Position numbers and translations under genes: made by a program. This document shows, piece by piece, positions 50,665 to 59,520 of a DNA stretch of 64,000 bases. The stretch is taken from NCBI GenBank assembly GCA_963704615.1, contig OY969923.1:1922001-1986000 (forward strand), read 5' to 3'. Below the pieces are notes generated by a model that made no database searches, was not told where the DNA came from, and saw nothing but the letters and a program-made list of their open reading frames with translations. This stretch comes from Bog-756 sp963704615. Its GTDB lineage: Bacteria > Actinomycetota > Acidimicrobiia > Acidimicrobiales > RAAP-2. The first letter of the stretch is position 1; each line of letters opens with the position of its first letter.

Positions 50665-51699
50665 ATGACCGATCTACCGACCACGCGGCGCAATTTCTCG
50701 CCATGGTTCCAGGTGGTGAGCCGTCTGATGGTGACCGAGGAGGAGGACGGCCTGCCGAGCGACGACCTGTCCACCTTCGGGGAGTGGCGGGATCGTTTCG
50801 CGGCGCGTCTCGAGGCGGCCCTGGAGCCGTGGCCGCAGAGGGTGCCCTTGGACCTCGAGATCACCGACGAGGAGGAGTGTGAGGGCTACCGGCGCCAGCG
50901 GGTGGTCTTCGACAGCGAGGAGATCATGTCGGTGCCCGCCTACCTTCTGGTCCCCGACGGCCGGCGGTCCCCGGGGTCGGCGGTGCTGGCCGTCCACGGG
51001 CACGGCCCGGGCAAGTCCCGCATCTGCGGGCTGGAGCCGGGCGATCCACCCGGAGGCGACTACGCCGCCGAGCTGGCCCGACACGGCCATGTGGTGTTGG
51101 CTCCCGACCTGCGCTGCTTCGGGGAGCGGGCCGACTGGAACCCGCCTGACCACTATGGCTGTGACACCAACCTGGTCCACCAGGTGATGGGGGGATGGAG
51201 CCCGCTCACCCAGAACCTGTGGGACCTGGCCCGGGCCCTCGACGTCCTCGAGGAGCACCCGCTGGTCGACCCGGCCCGGGTGGGCATGGTCGGCTTCTCC
51301 TACGGCGCCACCGTGACCCTCTTTCTGGCCGCCATCGATCCCCGGGTCGCCGTCGCCGTGGTCAGCGGCTACTTCTCGTCGTGGGCCGAGTCGCACAAGG
51401 TGCCCTGGAACATGTGCGGATCCCAGGTGCTCACCGGCATGCTCGGCCACATGGAGCACGTCGACCTGGGGGCCCTGGTGGCCCCGCGTCCACTGCTCAT
51501 CCAGACCGGGGACGAGGATCCCCTGTTCCCCCAGGCGACCGCCGAGGCCGGCGTGGCCCGCCTGCGTCCCCTCTACGAGCAGGTCGGGGCCGGCGACCGG
51601 TTGGTGCACGACATCTTCCCGGGCGAGCACCAGTGGAACGGACCGGGGGCCTATCCCTTCGTCGACCGGTGGCTGGGGTCCGACTTAGCGGCCGGCTGA
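50665..51699 (+). CDS. Alpha/beta hydrolase (dienelactone hydrolase-like)
   Basis: 344 aa. Start by GAGGAGGGCG before ATG. The nucleophile elbow is GFSYGA (Ser212); the acid is probably Asp in TGDEDPLFP (about 280) and the His is in GEHQWN (about 322). VLAVHGHGPGK supplies the oxyanion hole. About 70 N-terminal residues precede the hydrolase core, as in the Abhydrolase_7 group of xylan-esterase-like proteins. No signal peptide, so it is cytoplasmic. Its 3' end overlaps the convergent deaminase gene by 15 bases. Confidence 0.85.
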   Translation: MTDLPTTRRNFSPWFQVVSRLMVTEEEDGLPSDDLSTFGEWRDRFAARLEAALEPWPQRVPLDLEITDEEECEGYRRQRVVFDSEEIMSVPAYLLVPDGRRSPGSAVLAVHGHGPGKSRICGLEPGDPPGGDYAAELARHGHVVLAPDLRCFGERADWNPPDHYGCDTNLVHQVMGGWSPLTQNLWDLARALDVLEEHPLVDPARVGMVGFSYGATVTLFLAAIDPRVAVAVVSGYFSSWAESHKVPWNMCGSQVLTGMLGHMEHVDLGALVAPRPLLIQTGDEDPLFPQATAEAGVARLRPLYEQVGAGDRLVHDIFPGEHQWNGPGAYPFVDRWLGSDLAAG

Positions 51700-52464
51700 C
51701 AGCAGGACCGCCGACTCAGCGTCGAGGAAGACGGTGGCATGGGGCGTCCTCTGCAGGATGGAGGCGGGGCAGGCGGTGGTGACCGGGCCCTCCAGGGCGG
51801 CGCGTACCGGCTCCGCCTTGCGGGCCTCGGGGACGATGGCCAGGACGCGCCCGGCCCGGAGCAGCGCCGGGATGGTGACCGTGATCGCCTGCCCGGGAAC
51901 ATCGTCGACGGTGGCGAAGTGCCCCTCGTTGACCTGTTGGCGCCGACAGGCCCGCTCGAGCGCCACCACCTTGAGGTCGGCGACGTCGTCGAAATCGGCC
52001 ACCGGAGGGTCGTTGAAAGCCAGGTGTCCGTTCTCGCCGATGCCCAGACAGCACAGGTCGAGGGGCTGGCGACGGAGCAGCTCGGCATACCGGTCGCACT
52101 CGGCCCCGGCCGGGGCCAGCCCGTCGATGGTGTAGGCCGCCCGCGGCTGGGTGGGTTCGACGATCCGCTGGCGGATCCAACGCTGGAAGCTGGCCGGGTG
52201 GTCCGGACCGATGCCGACGTACTCGTCCATGTGGAAGACCACGAGGTCGCCCCAGGGCACATCGGGGGTGGCGTGGACCAGGGTGTCGACGAAGGCGATC
52301 TGGGAGTTGCCGGTGGCGAACATGGCGTGGGCCACGCCCCGCGACGCCACCGCCTCCCGCAGCACGTGAGCGGCCCGGTCGGCCGCTTCCCGGGCCATGG
52401 TCGCCGTGGTGGGGAAGACCGACACCTCCGGCCGGTCGGCGGGGGTCGGAGACGGCCGGTTCAT
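51685..52464 (-). CDS. nagB: Glucosamine-6-phosphate deaminase-like protein
   Basis: 259 aa. NagB landmarks are MFATGNSQIAFVDTLV, VVFHMDEYVGI (74-84 region, with the catalytic Asp-Glu pair), GIGENGHLAFNDPP and RQQVNEGHFATVDDVP. It should convert glucosamine-6-phosphate to fructose-6-phosphate and ammonia, although 6-phosphogluconolactonase-like or other amino-sugar activity is possible. No NagA or transporter adjoins it; the PIG-L deacetylase is 22 kb away. ATG has no Shine-Dalgarno but follows TACAGT by 6 bases. Confidence 0.87.
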   Translation of the reverse strand: MNRPSPTPADRPEVSVFPTTATMAREAADRAAHVLREAVASRGVAHAMFATGNSQIAFVDTLVHATPDVPWGDLVVFHMDEYVGIGPDHPASFQRWIRQRIVEPTQPRAAYTIDGLAPAGAECDRYAELLRRQPLDLCCLGIGENGHLAFNDPPVADFDDVADLKVVALERACRRQQVNEGHFATVDDVPGQAITVTIPALLRAGRVLAIVPEARKAEPVRAALEGPVTTACPASILQRTPHATVFLDAESAVLLSAGR

Positions 52465-52470
52465 GGGGGC

Positions 52471-52476
52471 ACTGTA
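52471..52476 (-). promoter_or_regulatory. -10 box TACAGT for leaderless nagB transcript
   Basis: On the coding strand TACAGT, six bases (GCCCCC), then the ATG at 52464. Confidence 0.5.
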
Positions 52477-52613
52477 GGTGACGGCTGCCGCTGGGGGGCC
52501 GGACTTGCGCGCGATGGTGCACAGCGGGCAGCGTGGCGCCCAGTCGGTGGAGCCGGGGTCGATCCCACCATCGGCGCGAGATGACCGGTTGGACGACAGG
52601 GGAGGAGCCCCAG

Positions 52614-53111
52614 GTGGCAGAGGACGACCTGAGCACGATCATCGGCAAGCCGACCGACACCACGGTGGTCACCGTGGAGCGCGGCCACCTGGCCGTGTTC
52701 GCCGACGCGGTCAAAGAGAAGAGCCCGATCTACCGCGACGCCCGAGCCGCCGCCGAGGCGGGACTGGCCGGCATCCCCGCCCCACCCACCTACCCCTTCG
52801 CCATGGGCAACTTCGGGGCCTTTCCCGAGCTGCAGGTGGCGGACGCACCCACCGGCAATCCGATGGCCGAGGTGCTCGGTCCCCTGATGGCCAAGGGGGG
52901 CATCATCCTCCACGGCGAACAGGAGTTCATCTACCGCCGCCCGGTGCTGGCCGGTGACGTGCTGGTGGGGGAGGGCAAGGTGGCCGACGCCTACCGCAAG
53001 GAGTCCAAGGGCAGGACCATGACCTTCGTGGTGGTCGAAACGGTCTGGCGTGACCGCGCCACCGGCTACGAGGTGTGCACGTCGCGCATGAACATCATCC
53101 ACCGCCTCTGA
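52614..53111 (+). CDS. MaoC-type N-terminal hot-dog dehydratase-like protein
   Basis: 165 aa from GTG, supported by AGGGGAGGAG upstream; an in-frame ATG at 52581 lacks one. It is a FAS1-DH/HadA-like half hot-dog: FADAVKEKSPIYRDARAAAEAG, then GIPAPPTYPFAMG, HGEQEFIYRRPVLAGDVLVGEGKV and the terminal RMNIIHRL. The catalytic Asp/His pair of the partner half is absent, so it probably pairs with a MaoC subunit; one lies at 56815-57246. Its stop overlaps the enoyl-CoA hydratase ATG. Confidence 0.82.
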   Translation: MAEDDLSTIIGKPTDTTVVTVERGHLAVFADAVKEKSPIYRDARAAAEAGLAGIPAPPTYPFAMGNFGAFPELQVADAPTGNPMAEVLGPLMAKGGIILHGEQEFIYRRPVLAGDVLVGEGKVADAYRKESKGRTMTFVVVETVWRDRATGYEVCTSRMNIIHRL

Positions 53112-53941
53112 TGACCGACCAGACCACCGCGCCCGATCCCGTCCTGGTGCGCCGGGACAACGGTGTCACCTGGATCACCCTCAACCGTCCCGAGGCCGGC
53201 AACGCCATCACCGCGGCCATGCGCGACCAGATCATCGGCTGGCTCGAGGAGGCATCCGATGATCTCGCGGTGCGGGCGCTGGTGCTGACCGGGACGGGGG
53301 AGAAGGGATTCTGCACCGGGGCCGATCTCCGGTCGCGCGAACCAGCCCCGGTCCGGCCGCCCGGGGCCCCCGACCGGGCGGTGGGTGAGGCCGCCCGGCA
53401 GATCCGTCAGGGATGGCAACGCCTGATCAGCGCGGTCCTCGACTGTGAGAAACCGGTGATCGCCGCGGTCAACGCCACCGCCGCCGGCGGGGGGATGCAT
53501 CTGGCTCTGGCCTGCGACCTGGTGGTGGCAGCCGAAGAGGCCAGCTTCGTCTCGGTGTTCGTGCGCCGGGGCATCGCCCCCGACGCCGGCGGCGCCTACC
53601 TGCTGCCCCGGCTCATCGGCCCGCAAAAGGCCAAGGAGCTGTTCTTCTTCGGGGACGCTCTCCCCGCCTCGGACGCGGAGCGCCTCGGTCTGGTCAACCG
53701 GGTGGTCCCCCGGGACCGGCTGCTGGACGAGGCCGGAGCCTGGGCGGCCCGGTTGGCCGCGGGCCCCACCAAGGCCATCGGCATGGCCAAGTACCTCACC
53801 AACCGTGCCCTCGAGTCCGACCGGTCCACCGCCCTGTGGGACGAGTCGGTGGCCCAGGAGTTGATCGTCGGTACCGAGGACTGCCGGGAGGGCCTGGCCG
53901 CCTTCGCCGAGCGGCGGTCCCCGGTGTTCAAGGGCTGGTAG
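53111..53941 (+). CDS. Enoyl-CoA hydratase/isomerase
   Basis: 276 aa. The ATG overlaps the upstream stop (TGATG). Oxyanion-hole segments are GFCTGADLRSRE (about 64-75) and ATAAGGGMHLALACDLVVA (about 121-139). RRGIAPDAGGAYLLPRLIG holds an Asp where hydratases have the second Glu, so an isomerase-like mechanism is possible. Probably catalyses hydration or double-bond shift in the acyl-CoA route formed by the next genes. Confidence 0.88.
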   Translation: MTDQTTAPDPVLVRRDNGVTWITLNRPEAGNAITAAMRDQIIGWLEEASDDLAVRALVLTGTGEKGFCTGADLRSREPAPVRPPGAPDRAVGEAARQIRQGWQRLISAVLDCEKPVIAAVNATAAGGGMHLALACDLVVAAEEASFVSVFVRRGIAPDAGGAYLLPRLIGPQKAKELFFFGDALPASDAERLGLVNRVVPRDRLLDEAGAWAARLAAGPTKAIGMAKYLTNRALESDRSTALWDESVAQELIVGTEDCREGLAAFAERRSPVFKGW

Positions 53942-54004
53942 CAGGGCCCAACGGTTAAAGAGCGGGTTCCGGTCCGGACGGGCCGAGATGCTAGAAACTG
54001 TGCC

Positions 54005-54460
54005 GTGACCTCGACCTGGCTGACCACCGCCGAATGGCTCGCCGTGCTCCGGATCGGGCTCGGGCTGTGGTGGATCAAGAGCTTCCTGCACAAGGACCTG
54101 GGCGGCTGGCTGAAGCGGGGGGCGGGCATCTCGTGGGGCGGCTCGGTGGCCGACAAGCACAAGTGGCCGTTCGTCAAGACCGGGTTCGACAAGGTGGTGC
54201 GCCCCCATCCGATCCCCATGGCCTACGTCGTGGTCTTCTCCGAGCTGGCCATCGGCCTCGGCCTGGCTCTCGGCTTCCTCACCCCGATCGCCGCTTTCGC
54301 CAGCATCGTCCTCAACCTCATCTATTTCGTCCTGATGATCAGCGACTGGGCCGAGCAGGGGCAGAACCTGATGATGGTGCTGGCCGCGGTGGTGGTGCTC
54401 GGGACCCACGCCTGGGACATCTGGTCGATCGACCACCTGCTCCACCTCTTCGGAGCCTGA
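54005..54460 (+). CDS. DoxD/DoxX-like membrane protein
   Basis: 151 aa with about four membrane helices: WLAVLRIGLGLWWIKSFLHK, then AYVVVFSELAIGLGLALGFL, FASIVLNLIYFVLMI and LMMVLAAVVVLGTHAW. It resembles the thiosulfate:quinone oxidoreductase small subunit DoxD and DoxX proteins, which are often redox-associated, but no DoxA-like partner is visible. GTG start; TAGAAA lies 7 bases upstream, so the mRNA may be leaderless. It lies 2 bases before the two-domain acyl-CoA dehydrogenase and may be co-transcribed with it. Confidence 0.75.
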   Translation: MTSTWLTTAEWLAVLRIGLGLWWIKSFLHKDLGGWLKRGAGISWGGSVADKHKWPFVKTGFDKVVRPHPIPMAYVVVFSELAIGLGLALGFLTPIAAFASIVLNLIYFVLMISDWAEQGQNLMMVLAAVVVLGTHAWDIWSIDHLLHLFGA

Positions 54461-54462
54461 GC

Positions 54463-56721
54463 GTGCCGATCGGCATCCGTGACGAGCATGACGAGCTGCG
54501 GGCCTCTTTGCGCCGGTGGATCGAGACTCGGTGCCCACCGTCGGTGACCCGGGCCGCCCTCGAGGCGGACGACGACATCCTCCCGCCCTTCTGGGGCGAC
54601 CTCGGTGCGCAGGGGACCTTGGGGATCCACCTGCCTGAGGAATTCGGGGGCCAGGGAGCAGGGATGATGGAGCTGGCCATCGTGGCCGAGGAGCTGGGCC
54701 GGGCCGCGGCCCCGGGGCCCTGGGACGGCACCGCAGTGGTCGCCGCCATCGTGGCCAATGCCGGCCGTCCGACCCAGGCCAAGGAGATGCTGCCCGGGCT
54801 GGCCGACGGGACGGCCCCGGCCTCGGTGGTCGTCCCCGGCGCGGGACCGGACGGCTCGCCGTGGCCTCGGCCCGGGCTGACCGCGACCGCCGGCGACGGT
54901 GGGACGCTCACCGTCCGCGGGACGCTGCGCCCCATTTCCAACGGCACCGTGGTGTCGACCGTGCTGGCCCCGGTGGAGGTCGGGGGCGCGGTGACCTGGG
55001 CTCTGCTCGAGCGGGACCCGTCCGTCGAGGTCATCGCCCTGGACAGCTTCGACCCGTCCCGCCCGTCGGCGGCCTGGACCCTCGACGGCACCGTGGTGCC
55101 CCCGGAGCGGCTGCTCGACCGGGCCACGACCGAGCAGATCCGTCAGTACGGCTTGCTGGTCGCCGCGGCTGAGGCGGTCGGCGGTGCCGAGTGGTGTCTG
55201 GAGACCGCCACCGAGCACGCCCGCACCCGTCAGCAGTTCGGGCGACCGATCGGACAGTTCCAGGGGGTCAAGCACCGGTTGGCCGACATGCTGGCCTCGG
55301 TGGAGCAGGCCGTGGCCGCCACCTGGGATGCCGCCCTGGTGGTCGAGGCCGAGCGAGCGGCCGACGACGGCGTCTGCGGTCCGCAGAGCGCGCTGGCCGT
55401 CCCCCTGGCCGCGGCGCTGGCCCTCGACGGCTACGTGGAAGCGGCCAAGGGGGCCATCCAGATCCTCGGGGGGATGGGGTTCACCTGGGAGCACGACGTC
55501 CATATCCACCTCCGCCGGGCGGTCACCCTGCGCCAACTGGTGGGCGGGACGGCACCGCTCCGGGCCGCCGCCGCCCGAGTGGCGTTGGTCGGCGGCCGCC
55601 GCACCCTGGCCGTCGAGCTTCCCCCCGAAGCCGAGATGTTCCGGGGCGAGATCGGTCCGGTGGTGGCGGCCATCGCCGCCATCGAGGACCCCGCCGAGCA
55701 GCGCCGGGCCCTGGCTGACGAGGGGTTGCTCGCCCCCCACTGGCCCGCCCCCTGGGGTCGGGACGCCGGCGCCGCCGAGCAATTGGTGATCGACCAGGTC
55801 TGCGCCCTGACCGGGCTGCGACGGCCCAATCTGGCCGTGGCCGCCTGGGCCCTCCCGACCATCATGGCCCACGGCACCCCCGAGCAGTCCGAGCGCTGGG
55901 TGGCCCCGACCCTGCGGGGCGAGATCCTCTGGTGTCAGCTGTTCAGCGAGCCGGGAGCGGGGTCCGATCTGGCCGCGCTCACCACCCGCGCCGTCCGGGC
56001 GGACGGGGGCTGGTCCCTCAGCGGCCAGAAGGTGTGGACCTCGGTGGCGGCCCGAGCCGACATGGGCATCTGCCTGGCCCGCACCAATCCTGACCTGCCC
56101 AAGCACCGGGGCATCACCTACTTCCTGGTGGACATGAAGTCGCCGGGCATCGAGGTCCGGCCGTTGCGCGAGATCACCGGCGCCGCCCTGTTCAACGAGG
56201 TGTTCCTCGACGGCTGTTTCGTTCCCGACGACTGCGTGGTCGGTGAGGTGGACGGTGGTTGGCGGCTGGCCCGGACGACGTTGGCCAACGAACGGGTCTC
56301 ACTGTCGTCGGACTCGGCTTTCAGCGGCGTCCTCGAGGGGGTGCTGTCGCGGTTGGCGGGCCACCCCGAGCTCCACGACCCGGTGACGCTCGACCAACTG
56401 GGGCACCTGCTGGCCGAGGCCCAGTCGCTGGCCCAGCTCGGGGTGCGGGCGACGCTCCGGTCTCTGGGTGGGCTGCAGCCCGGGCCGGAGTCGAGCCTGG
56501 GCAAGCTGTTGGGAGCGGAATTCGAACAGCGGGTCCACGAGTTCGGCCTCGGGGTGTGCGGCCCCGACGGGGCGGTGCGAGACGGGGACGCCGCCGTTTC
56601 CGCCTACGGCATGTTGCAGAGCCGCTGTCTGACCATCGCCGGGGGCACCAGTGAGGTGCAGCGCAACGTGATCGGCGAGCGCCTGCTCGGCCTGCCCCGC
56701 GATCCGGAACCGGGACGATGA
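54463..56721 (+). CDS. Tandem two-domain acyl-CoA dehydrogenase
   Basis: 752 aa; two acyl-CoA dehydrogenase modules in one chain, as in mycobacterial FadE34. The first (about 1-365) has TARQQF-like TRQQFGRPIGQFQGVKHRLA and GGMGFTWEHDVHIHLRRAV. The second (about 385-750) has QLFSEPGAGSDLAALTTRA, QKVWTSVAARADMGICL and the terminal AGGTSEVQRNVIGERLLGLP. The usual catalytic Glu context is not clear in either half. It may replace an alpha/beta heterotetramer. FadE34 acts on steroid side-chain CoA esters; that role here is only an analogy. Confidence 0.88.
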   Translation: MPIGIRDEHDELRASLRRWIETRCPPSVTRAALEADDDILPPFWGDLGAQGTLGIHLPEEFGGQGAGMMELAIVAEELGRAAAPGPWDGTAVVAAIVANAGRPTQAKEMLPGLADGTAPASVVVPGAGPDGSPWPRPGLTATAGDGGTLTVRGTLRPISNGTVVSTVLAPVEVGGAVTWALLERDPSVEVIALDSFDPSRPSAAWTLDGTVVPPERLLDRATTEQIRQYGLLVAAAEAVGGAEWCLETATEHARTRQQFGRPIGQFQGVKHRLADMLASVEQAVAATWDAALVVEAERAADDGVCGPQSALAVPLAAALALDGYVEAAKGAIQILGGMGFTWEHDVHIHLRRAVTLRQLVGGTAPLRAAAARVALVGGRRTLAVELPPEAEMFRGEIGPVVAAIAAIEDPAEQRRALADEGLLAPHWPAPWGRDAGAAEQLVIDQVCALTGLRRPNLAVAAWALPTIMAHGTPEQSERWVAPTLRGEILWCQLFSEPGAGSDLAALTTRAVRADGGWSLSGQKVWTSVAARADMGICLARTNPDLPKHRGITYFLVDMKSPGIEVRPLREITGAALFNEVFLDGCFVPDDCVVGEVDGGWRLARTTLANERVSLSSDSAFSGVLEGVLSRLAGHPELHDPVTLDQLGHLLAEAQSLAQLGVRATLRSLGGLQPGPESSLGKLLGAEFEQRVHEFGLGVCGPDGAVRDGDAAVSAYGMLQSRCLTIAGGTSEVQRNVIGERLLGLPRDPEPGR

Positions 56722-56814
56722 GGCGTACGGCGAGGTGGTGGCCACCGGCGTCGGTGACGGCGATTGGTACAGTCAGGGCACGCCTGGCAAGGACGAGGGA
56801 CGGAGGTCCGATCG

Positions 56815-57246
56815 ATGACTGACGGGGTGCTGTACTTCGAAGACGTGGACAAGGGGGACGAGGCCCCGGTGCGCTCCCATGTGCTCAGCCGGACCGACCT
56901 GGTCGCCTATGCCGGGGCGTCCGGCGATTTCAACCCCATGCACCACGATGAGGTGAAAGCGGTGGCGGCCGGACAGCCCAGCGTGTTCGGCCACGGCATG
57001 TTCTCGATGGGTTTTTTGGGCTCGGCCATCTCCGACTACGTCGGTGTGGGCAACATCCGTCGCTTCCAGGTGCGCTTCGCCAAGCAGACCTGGCCCGACG
57101 AGAACCTGGTCACCAGCATCGTGGTCACCGGCAAGCGGACCGACGGCGACGACCACCTGGTCGATCTCGACGTCCGGCTGGCCAACGCCGACGGTGAGGA
57201 GAAGGTGGTCGGCGAGGCCACTGCGGTGGTGCCCAGCCGCTCGTGA
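56815..57246 (+). CDS. MaoC-family hot-dog hydratase
   Basis: 143 aa. ATG has CGGAGG upstream; a start 51 bases earlier lacks it. The hydratase-2 motif YAGASGDFNPMHHDE gives catalytic Asp38 and His43, followed by GHGMFSMGFLGSAISD. Likely an (R)-specific enoyl-CoA hydratase half that pairs with the catalytically poor half-subunit at 52614-53111, as HadB does with HadA. It lies 93 bases after the tandem dehydrogenase; a TACAGT box at 56768-56773 may be its own promoter. Confidence 0.87.
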   Translation: MTDGVLYFEDVDKGDEAPVRSHVLSRTDLVAYAGASGDFNPMHHDEVKAVAAGQPSVFGHGMFSMGFLGSAISDYVGVGNIRRFQVRFAKQTWPDENLVTSIVVTGKRTDGDDHLVDLDVRLANADGEEKVVGEATAVVPSRS

Positions 57247-57279
57247 CCGGGCCGCACCGCGCTGGGTCTGCGGTAAGCG

Positions 57280-57321
57280 GCCTCGCCCGAGGCGGGACGA
57301 GAAGACGCTGAGGCGGGACGA
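57280..57321. terminator. Hairpin plus two 12-bp direct repeats between convergent genes
   Basis: GCCTCGCCCGAGGC (57280-57293) folds into a short GC hairpin. GAGGCGGGACGA occurs at 57289-57300 and 57310-57321, an offset of 21 bp. Probably a bidirectional terminator for the MaoC and SDR genes. Confidence 0.5.
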
Positions 57322-57324
57322 AGA

Positions 57325-58227
57325 CTAGAAGAAGCTGAACTTGGGAATGCCGGAGGAGATGCCCTTGAACATCTCGTCCTTGGCCCCGGCCAGCTCCTCG
57401 GGTGTCCACATCGAGTCGCGGTGCAGCTCACCCACCGGGTGGAATCCGCCCATGACCCAGACGTTGCCTCCGAAGACGACGAAGTTCTGCCCGGTCACGT
57501 CGGCGGCCGCATCCGAGGCCAGGAAGGTCACCAGCTGGGCGATGTTGCGGGGGTCCCACTCGTCGAAGCCCTCCTGGGCCTTGGTCATCTCGCCGAACAG
57601 GTTTTCCGTCATGCGGGTCCGGGCCCGCGGCGAGATGGCGTTGACGGTGATCCCGTAGCGCTCGAGCTCACGGGCCAGGACCCAGGTGAGCGAGGCGATG
57701 CCCGCCTTGGCCGCCGAGTAGTTGGCCTGTCCGGCGTTTCCGTAGAGGCCGGCTTCCGAGGAGGTGTTGATGATGCGGCCGCTGACCGTGTCACCGGCCT
57801 TGGCCCGGCCCCGCCAGTAGACGGCGGCATGATGGGAGGGCGCGAAATGACCCTTCAGGTGGACCCGGATGACGTCGTCCCAGTCCGACTCCTCCATGTT
57901 GAAGCTCATCTTGTCGCGCAGGATCCCGGCGTTGTTGACCAGGATGTCGAGGGCGCCGAAGGTGTCCACGGCCTGGTCCACCAGGTCCTTGGCCCCTTGC
58001 CAGGAGCTGACGTCGGAGGCGTTGACGGCACCGTCGCTCCCACCCTTTTTGATGAGCTCCACCACCTCTTCGGCGGGGTGCTTGTCGCCGCCCTCACCCT
58101 GCACCGATGCGCCGACGTCGTTGACGATCACCTTGGCACCCTCGGAGGCCAGCAAGAGGGCCTCCTCGCGCCCGATCCCGCGACCCGCGCCGGTGACGAT
58201 GGCCACTTTGCCTTCGAGCATTCCCAT
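57325..58227 (-). CDS. Short-chain dehydrogenase (17beta-HSD type 4-like)
   Basis: 300 aa. GAGGAGG precedes ATG. Cofactor motif TGAGRGIG (12-19); VNDVGASVQGEGG is the loop typical of the hydroxyacyl-CoA dehydrogenase unit of multifunctional enzyme 2. NNAGI, NTSSEAG (Ser) and NYSAAKAG (YxxxK) follow. It probably oxidises a (3R)-hydroxyacyl-CoA, matching the MaoC-type hydratases encoded beside it. Convergent with the MaoC gene. The 242-bp gap upstream of it (58228-58469) shows nothing convincing. Confidence 0.88.
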   Translation of the reverse strand: MGMLEGKVAIVTGAGRGIGREEALLLASEGAKVIVNDVGASVQGEGGDKHPAEEVVELIKKGGSDGAVNASDVSSWQGAKDLVDQAVDTFGALDILVNNAGILRDKMSFNMEESDWDDVIRVHLKGHFAPSHHAAVYWRGRAKAGDTVSGRIINTSSEAGLYGNAGQANYSAAKAGIASLTWVLARELERYGITVNAISPRARTRMTENLFGEMTKAQEGFDEWDPRNIAQLVTFLASDAAADVTGQNFVVFGGNVWVMGGFHPVGELHRDSMWTPEELAGAKDEMFKGISSGIPKFSFF

Positions 58228-58469
58228 GATGTCCTCCTCTTTTCCGATTCTCTGCGGCCGGAGCCGACGTCTGCGATTGTGGCCGCCCCGCCCGGATTCG
58301 GCCTCGGAGTGTCCTCGACCTCGACGGCGATGCGCAGACGAACCGGGGAAGCATGGCCGAAACGGAGACCCGCAGGCAAGACGGAGCCGCTTCCTCGTCC
58401 TCGGCCAGAGTCGCGGTCGGCCGGGACCGGCGGTGAGTTCCCGACCCCGACCCCGGTCGGCCCCGGTGC

Positions 58470-59312
58470 TCAGACGAAGGCGTGGACGACGGCGCGGTAG
58501 GAGCTGCTCGCCGGGGTCGCCCGATCCGGGCTGTCCTTGCCCGCCACCCGTCGGCCCAAGCGGCTGAGGGCTGACTCGGATCCGCCGACGGCGGTGGGCG
58601 GACCCTCGACGGTGCTCACCGACGAGAAACCGGCGGCCAGGCACAGGGCGTGGAGCCCGGACATGGTCGGTATGAACCAGTTGCCGAAGTCGTTGTTGAG
58701 CTCGGCGCCGGGGTAGAACTGCAAGAGGCTGGCGTCCTCGAGGTGTTCGATGTGTATGGCCTGGGTTTCGATCACGGCGACCTCGCCGGTGACCGAGCGG
58801 AGCCGCTCGAGGCAGGTGAGTGGCTCCTTCATGTGGTACAGCACACCGAGGTACAACACGACGTCGAAGACGCCGAGCCCGGAAAGGTCGGCGGTGGCAA
58901 AGTCGGCCACGACAGGTTCGACCTTGGATCCGAGGGTGGCCGCGGCAAACTCGAAGCCCCGCCGCCCGGGCAGGTCGGAATTCCAGAAGTCGGTGAGGTC
59001 GCGGGACTGGTCGGGGAGGGTTCCGTTCTGCTTGCACTCTTCCCAGTAGGCGTGACGCTTGGCGATGTCGACGCCCCAGGCGTAGTGATCGAGGGCGACC
59101 ACCCGACTGGCTCCCCTCCGTTCGGCCATGAAGGAGTAGTAACCATCCCAAGCCCCGATGTCGAGGACACTGCGCCCGGTGAACGCGGGGAAATCCTTGT
59201 CCGGGATCTGGATCACCGACGCGCCCTTGGTGACGACACCGTCACCCAGGTCGATGGAGTGGAACCAGAGGAGGGCGTCCGCCTGTGTTTGCACTTCTTC
59301 GGGGGAGCTCAT
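58470..59312 (-). CDS. CmoB-like SAM-dependent methyltransferase
   Basis: 280 aa. The N-terminal LLWFHSIDLGDGVVTKG and the SAM motif VLDIGAWDGYYSF match the CmoB/DUF1698 family, as does YLGVLYHMKEPL. CmoB modifies uridine 34 of tRNA with carboxy-SAM, made by CmoA; no CmoA is here, and the residues that bind the carboxyl group cannot be judged. Many actinobacterial homologues sit in glycan clusters, so another substrate is possible. ATG lies 8 bases after TAGCCT on the coding strand with no Shine-Dalgarno. Confidence 0.75.
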   Translation of the reverse strand: MSSPEEVQTQADALLWFHSIDLGDGVVTKGASVIQIPDKDFPAFTGRSVLDIGAWDGYYSFMAERRGASRVVALDHYAWGVDIAKRHAYWEECKQNGTLPDQSRDLTDFWNSDLPGRRGFEFAAATLGSKVEPVVADFATADLSGLGVFDVVLYLGVLYHMKEPLTCLERLRSVTGEVAVIETQAIHIEHLEDASLLQFYPGAELNNDFGNWFIPTMSGLHALCLAAGFSSVSTVEGPPTAVGGSESALSRLGRRVAGKDSPDRATPASSSYRAVVHAFV

Positions 59313-59320
59313 GGGAGGGG

Positions 59321-59326
59321 AGGCTA
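59321..59326 (-). promoter_or_regulatory. -10 box TAGCCT for leaderless methyltransferase transcript
   Basis: TAGCCT, eight bases, then ATG at 59312 on the coding strand; the same box and spacing precede the GTG at 15029. Confidence 0.4.
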
Positions 59327-59486
59327 GCGGACGGGCATCCGGGCGGAGGGTGTATCCAGCCGTCGGTGTCGGCTCCGTCGCACCCGATGTGGCCGGTGCC
59401 GCGACAGGCGCGACGAGGAGGTGTGAGGGTCGCCGACCGGGGGATACGTGGGGTTAACCCCAGCGGAAAGACGCCGACTAGCGGTA

Positions 59487-59515
59487 TTCCACTGATCGGG
59501 GCCGTCCCGTACCGT
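59487..59515 (+). promoter_or_regulatory. Promoter for leaderless ABC/two-component operon
   Basis: TTCCAC (59487-59492), 17 bases, then TACCGT (59510-59515). The GTG at 59521 and ATG at 59524 lie 5 and 8 bases downstream, and no Shine-Dalgarno is seen. Confidence 0.5.
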
Positions 59516-59520
59516 TGTCA

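Noticed and set aside
54005..54460. Thiosulfate:quinone oxidoreductase subunit
   Set aside because: DoxD-like only in overall shape; no DoxA partner or sulfur genes adjoin it, so no such function is claimed.
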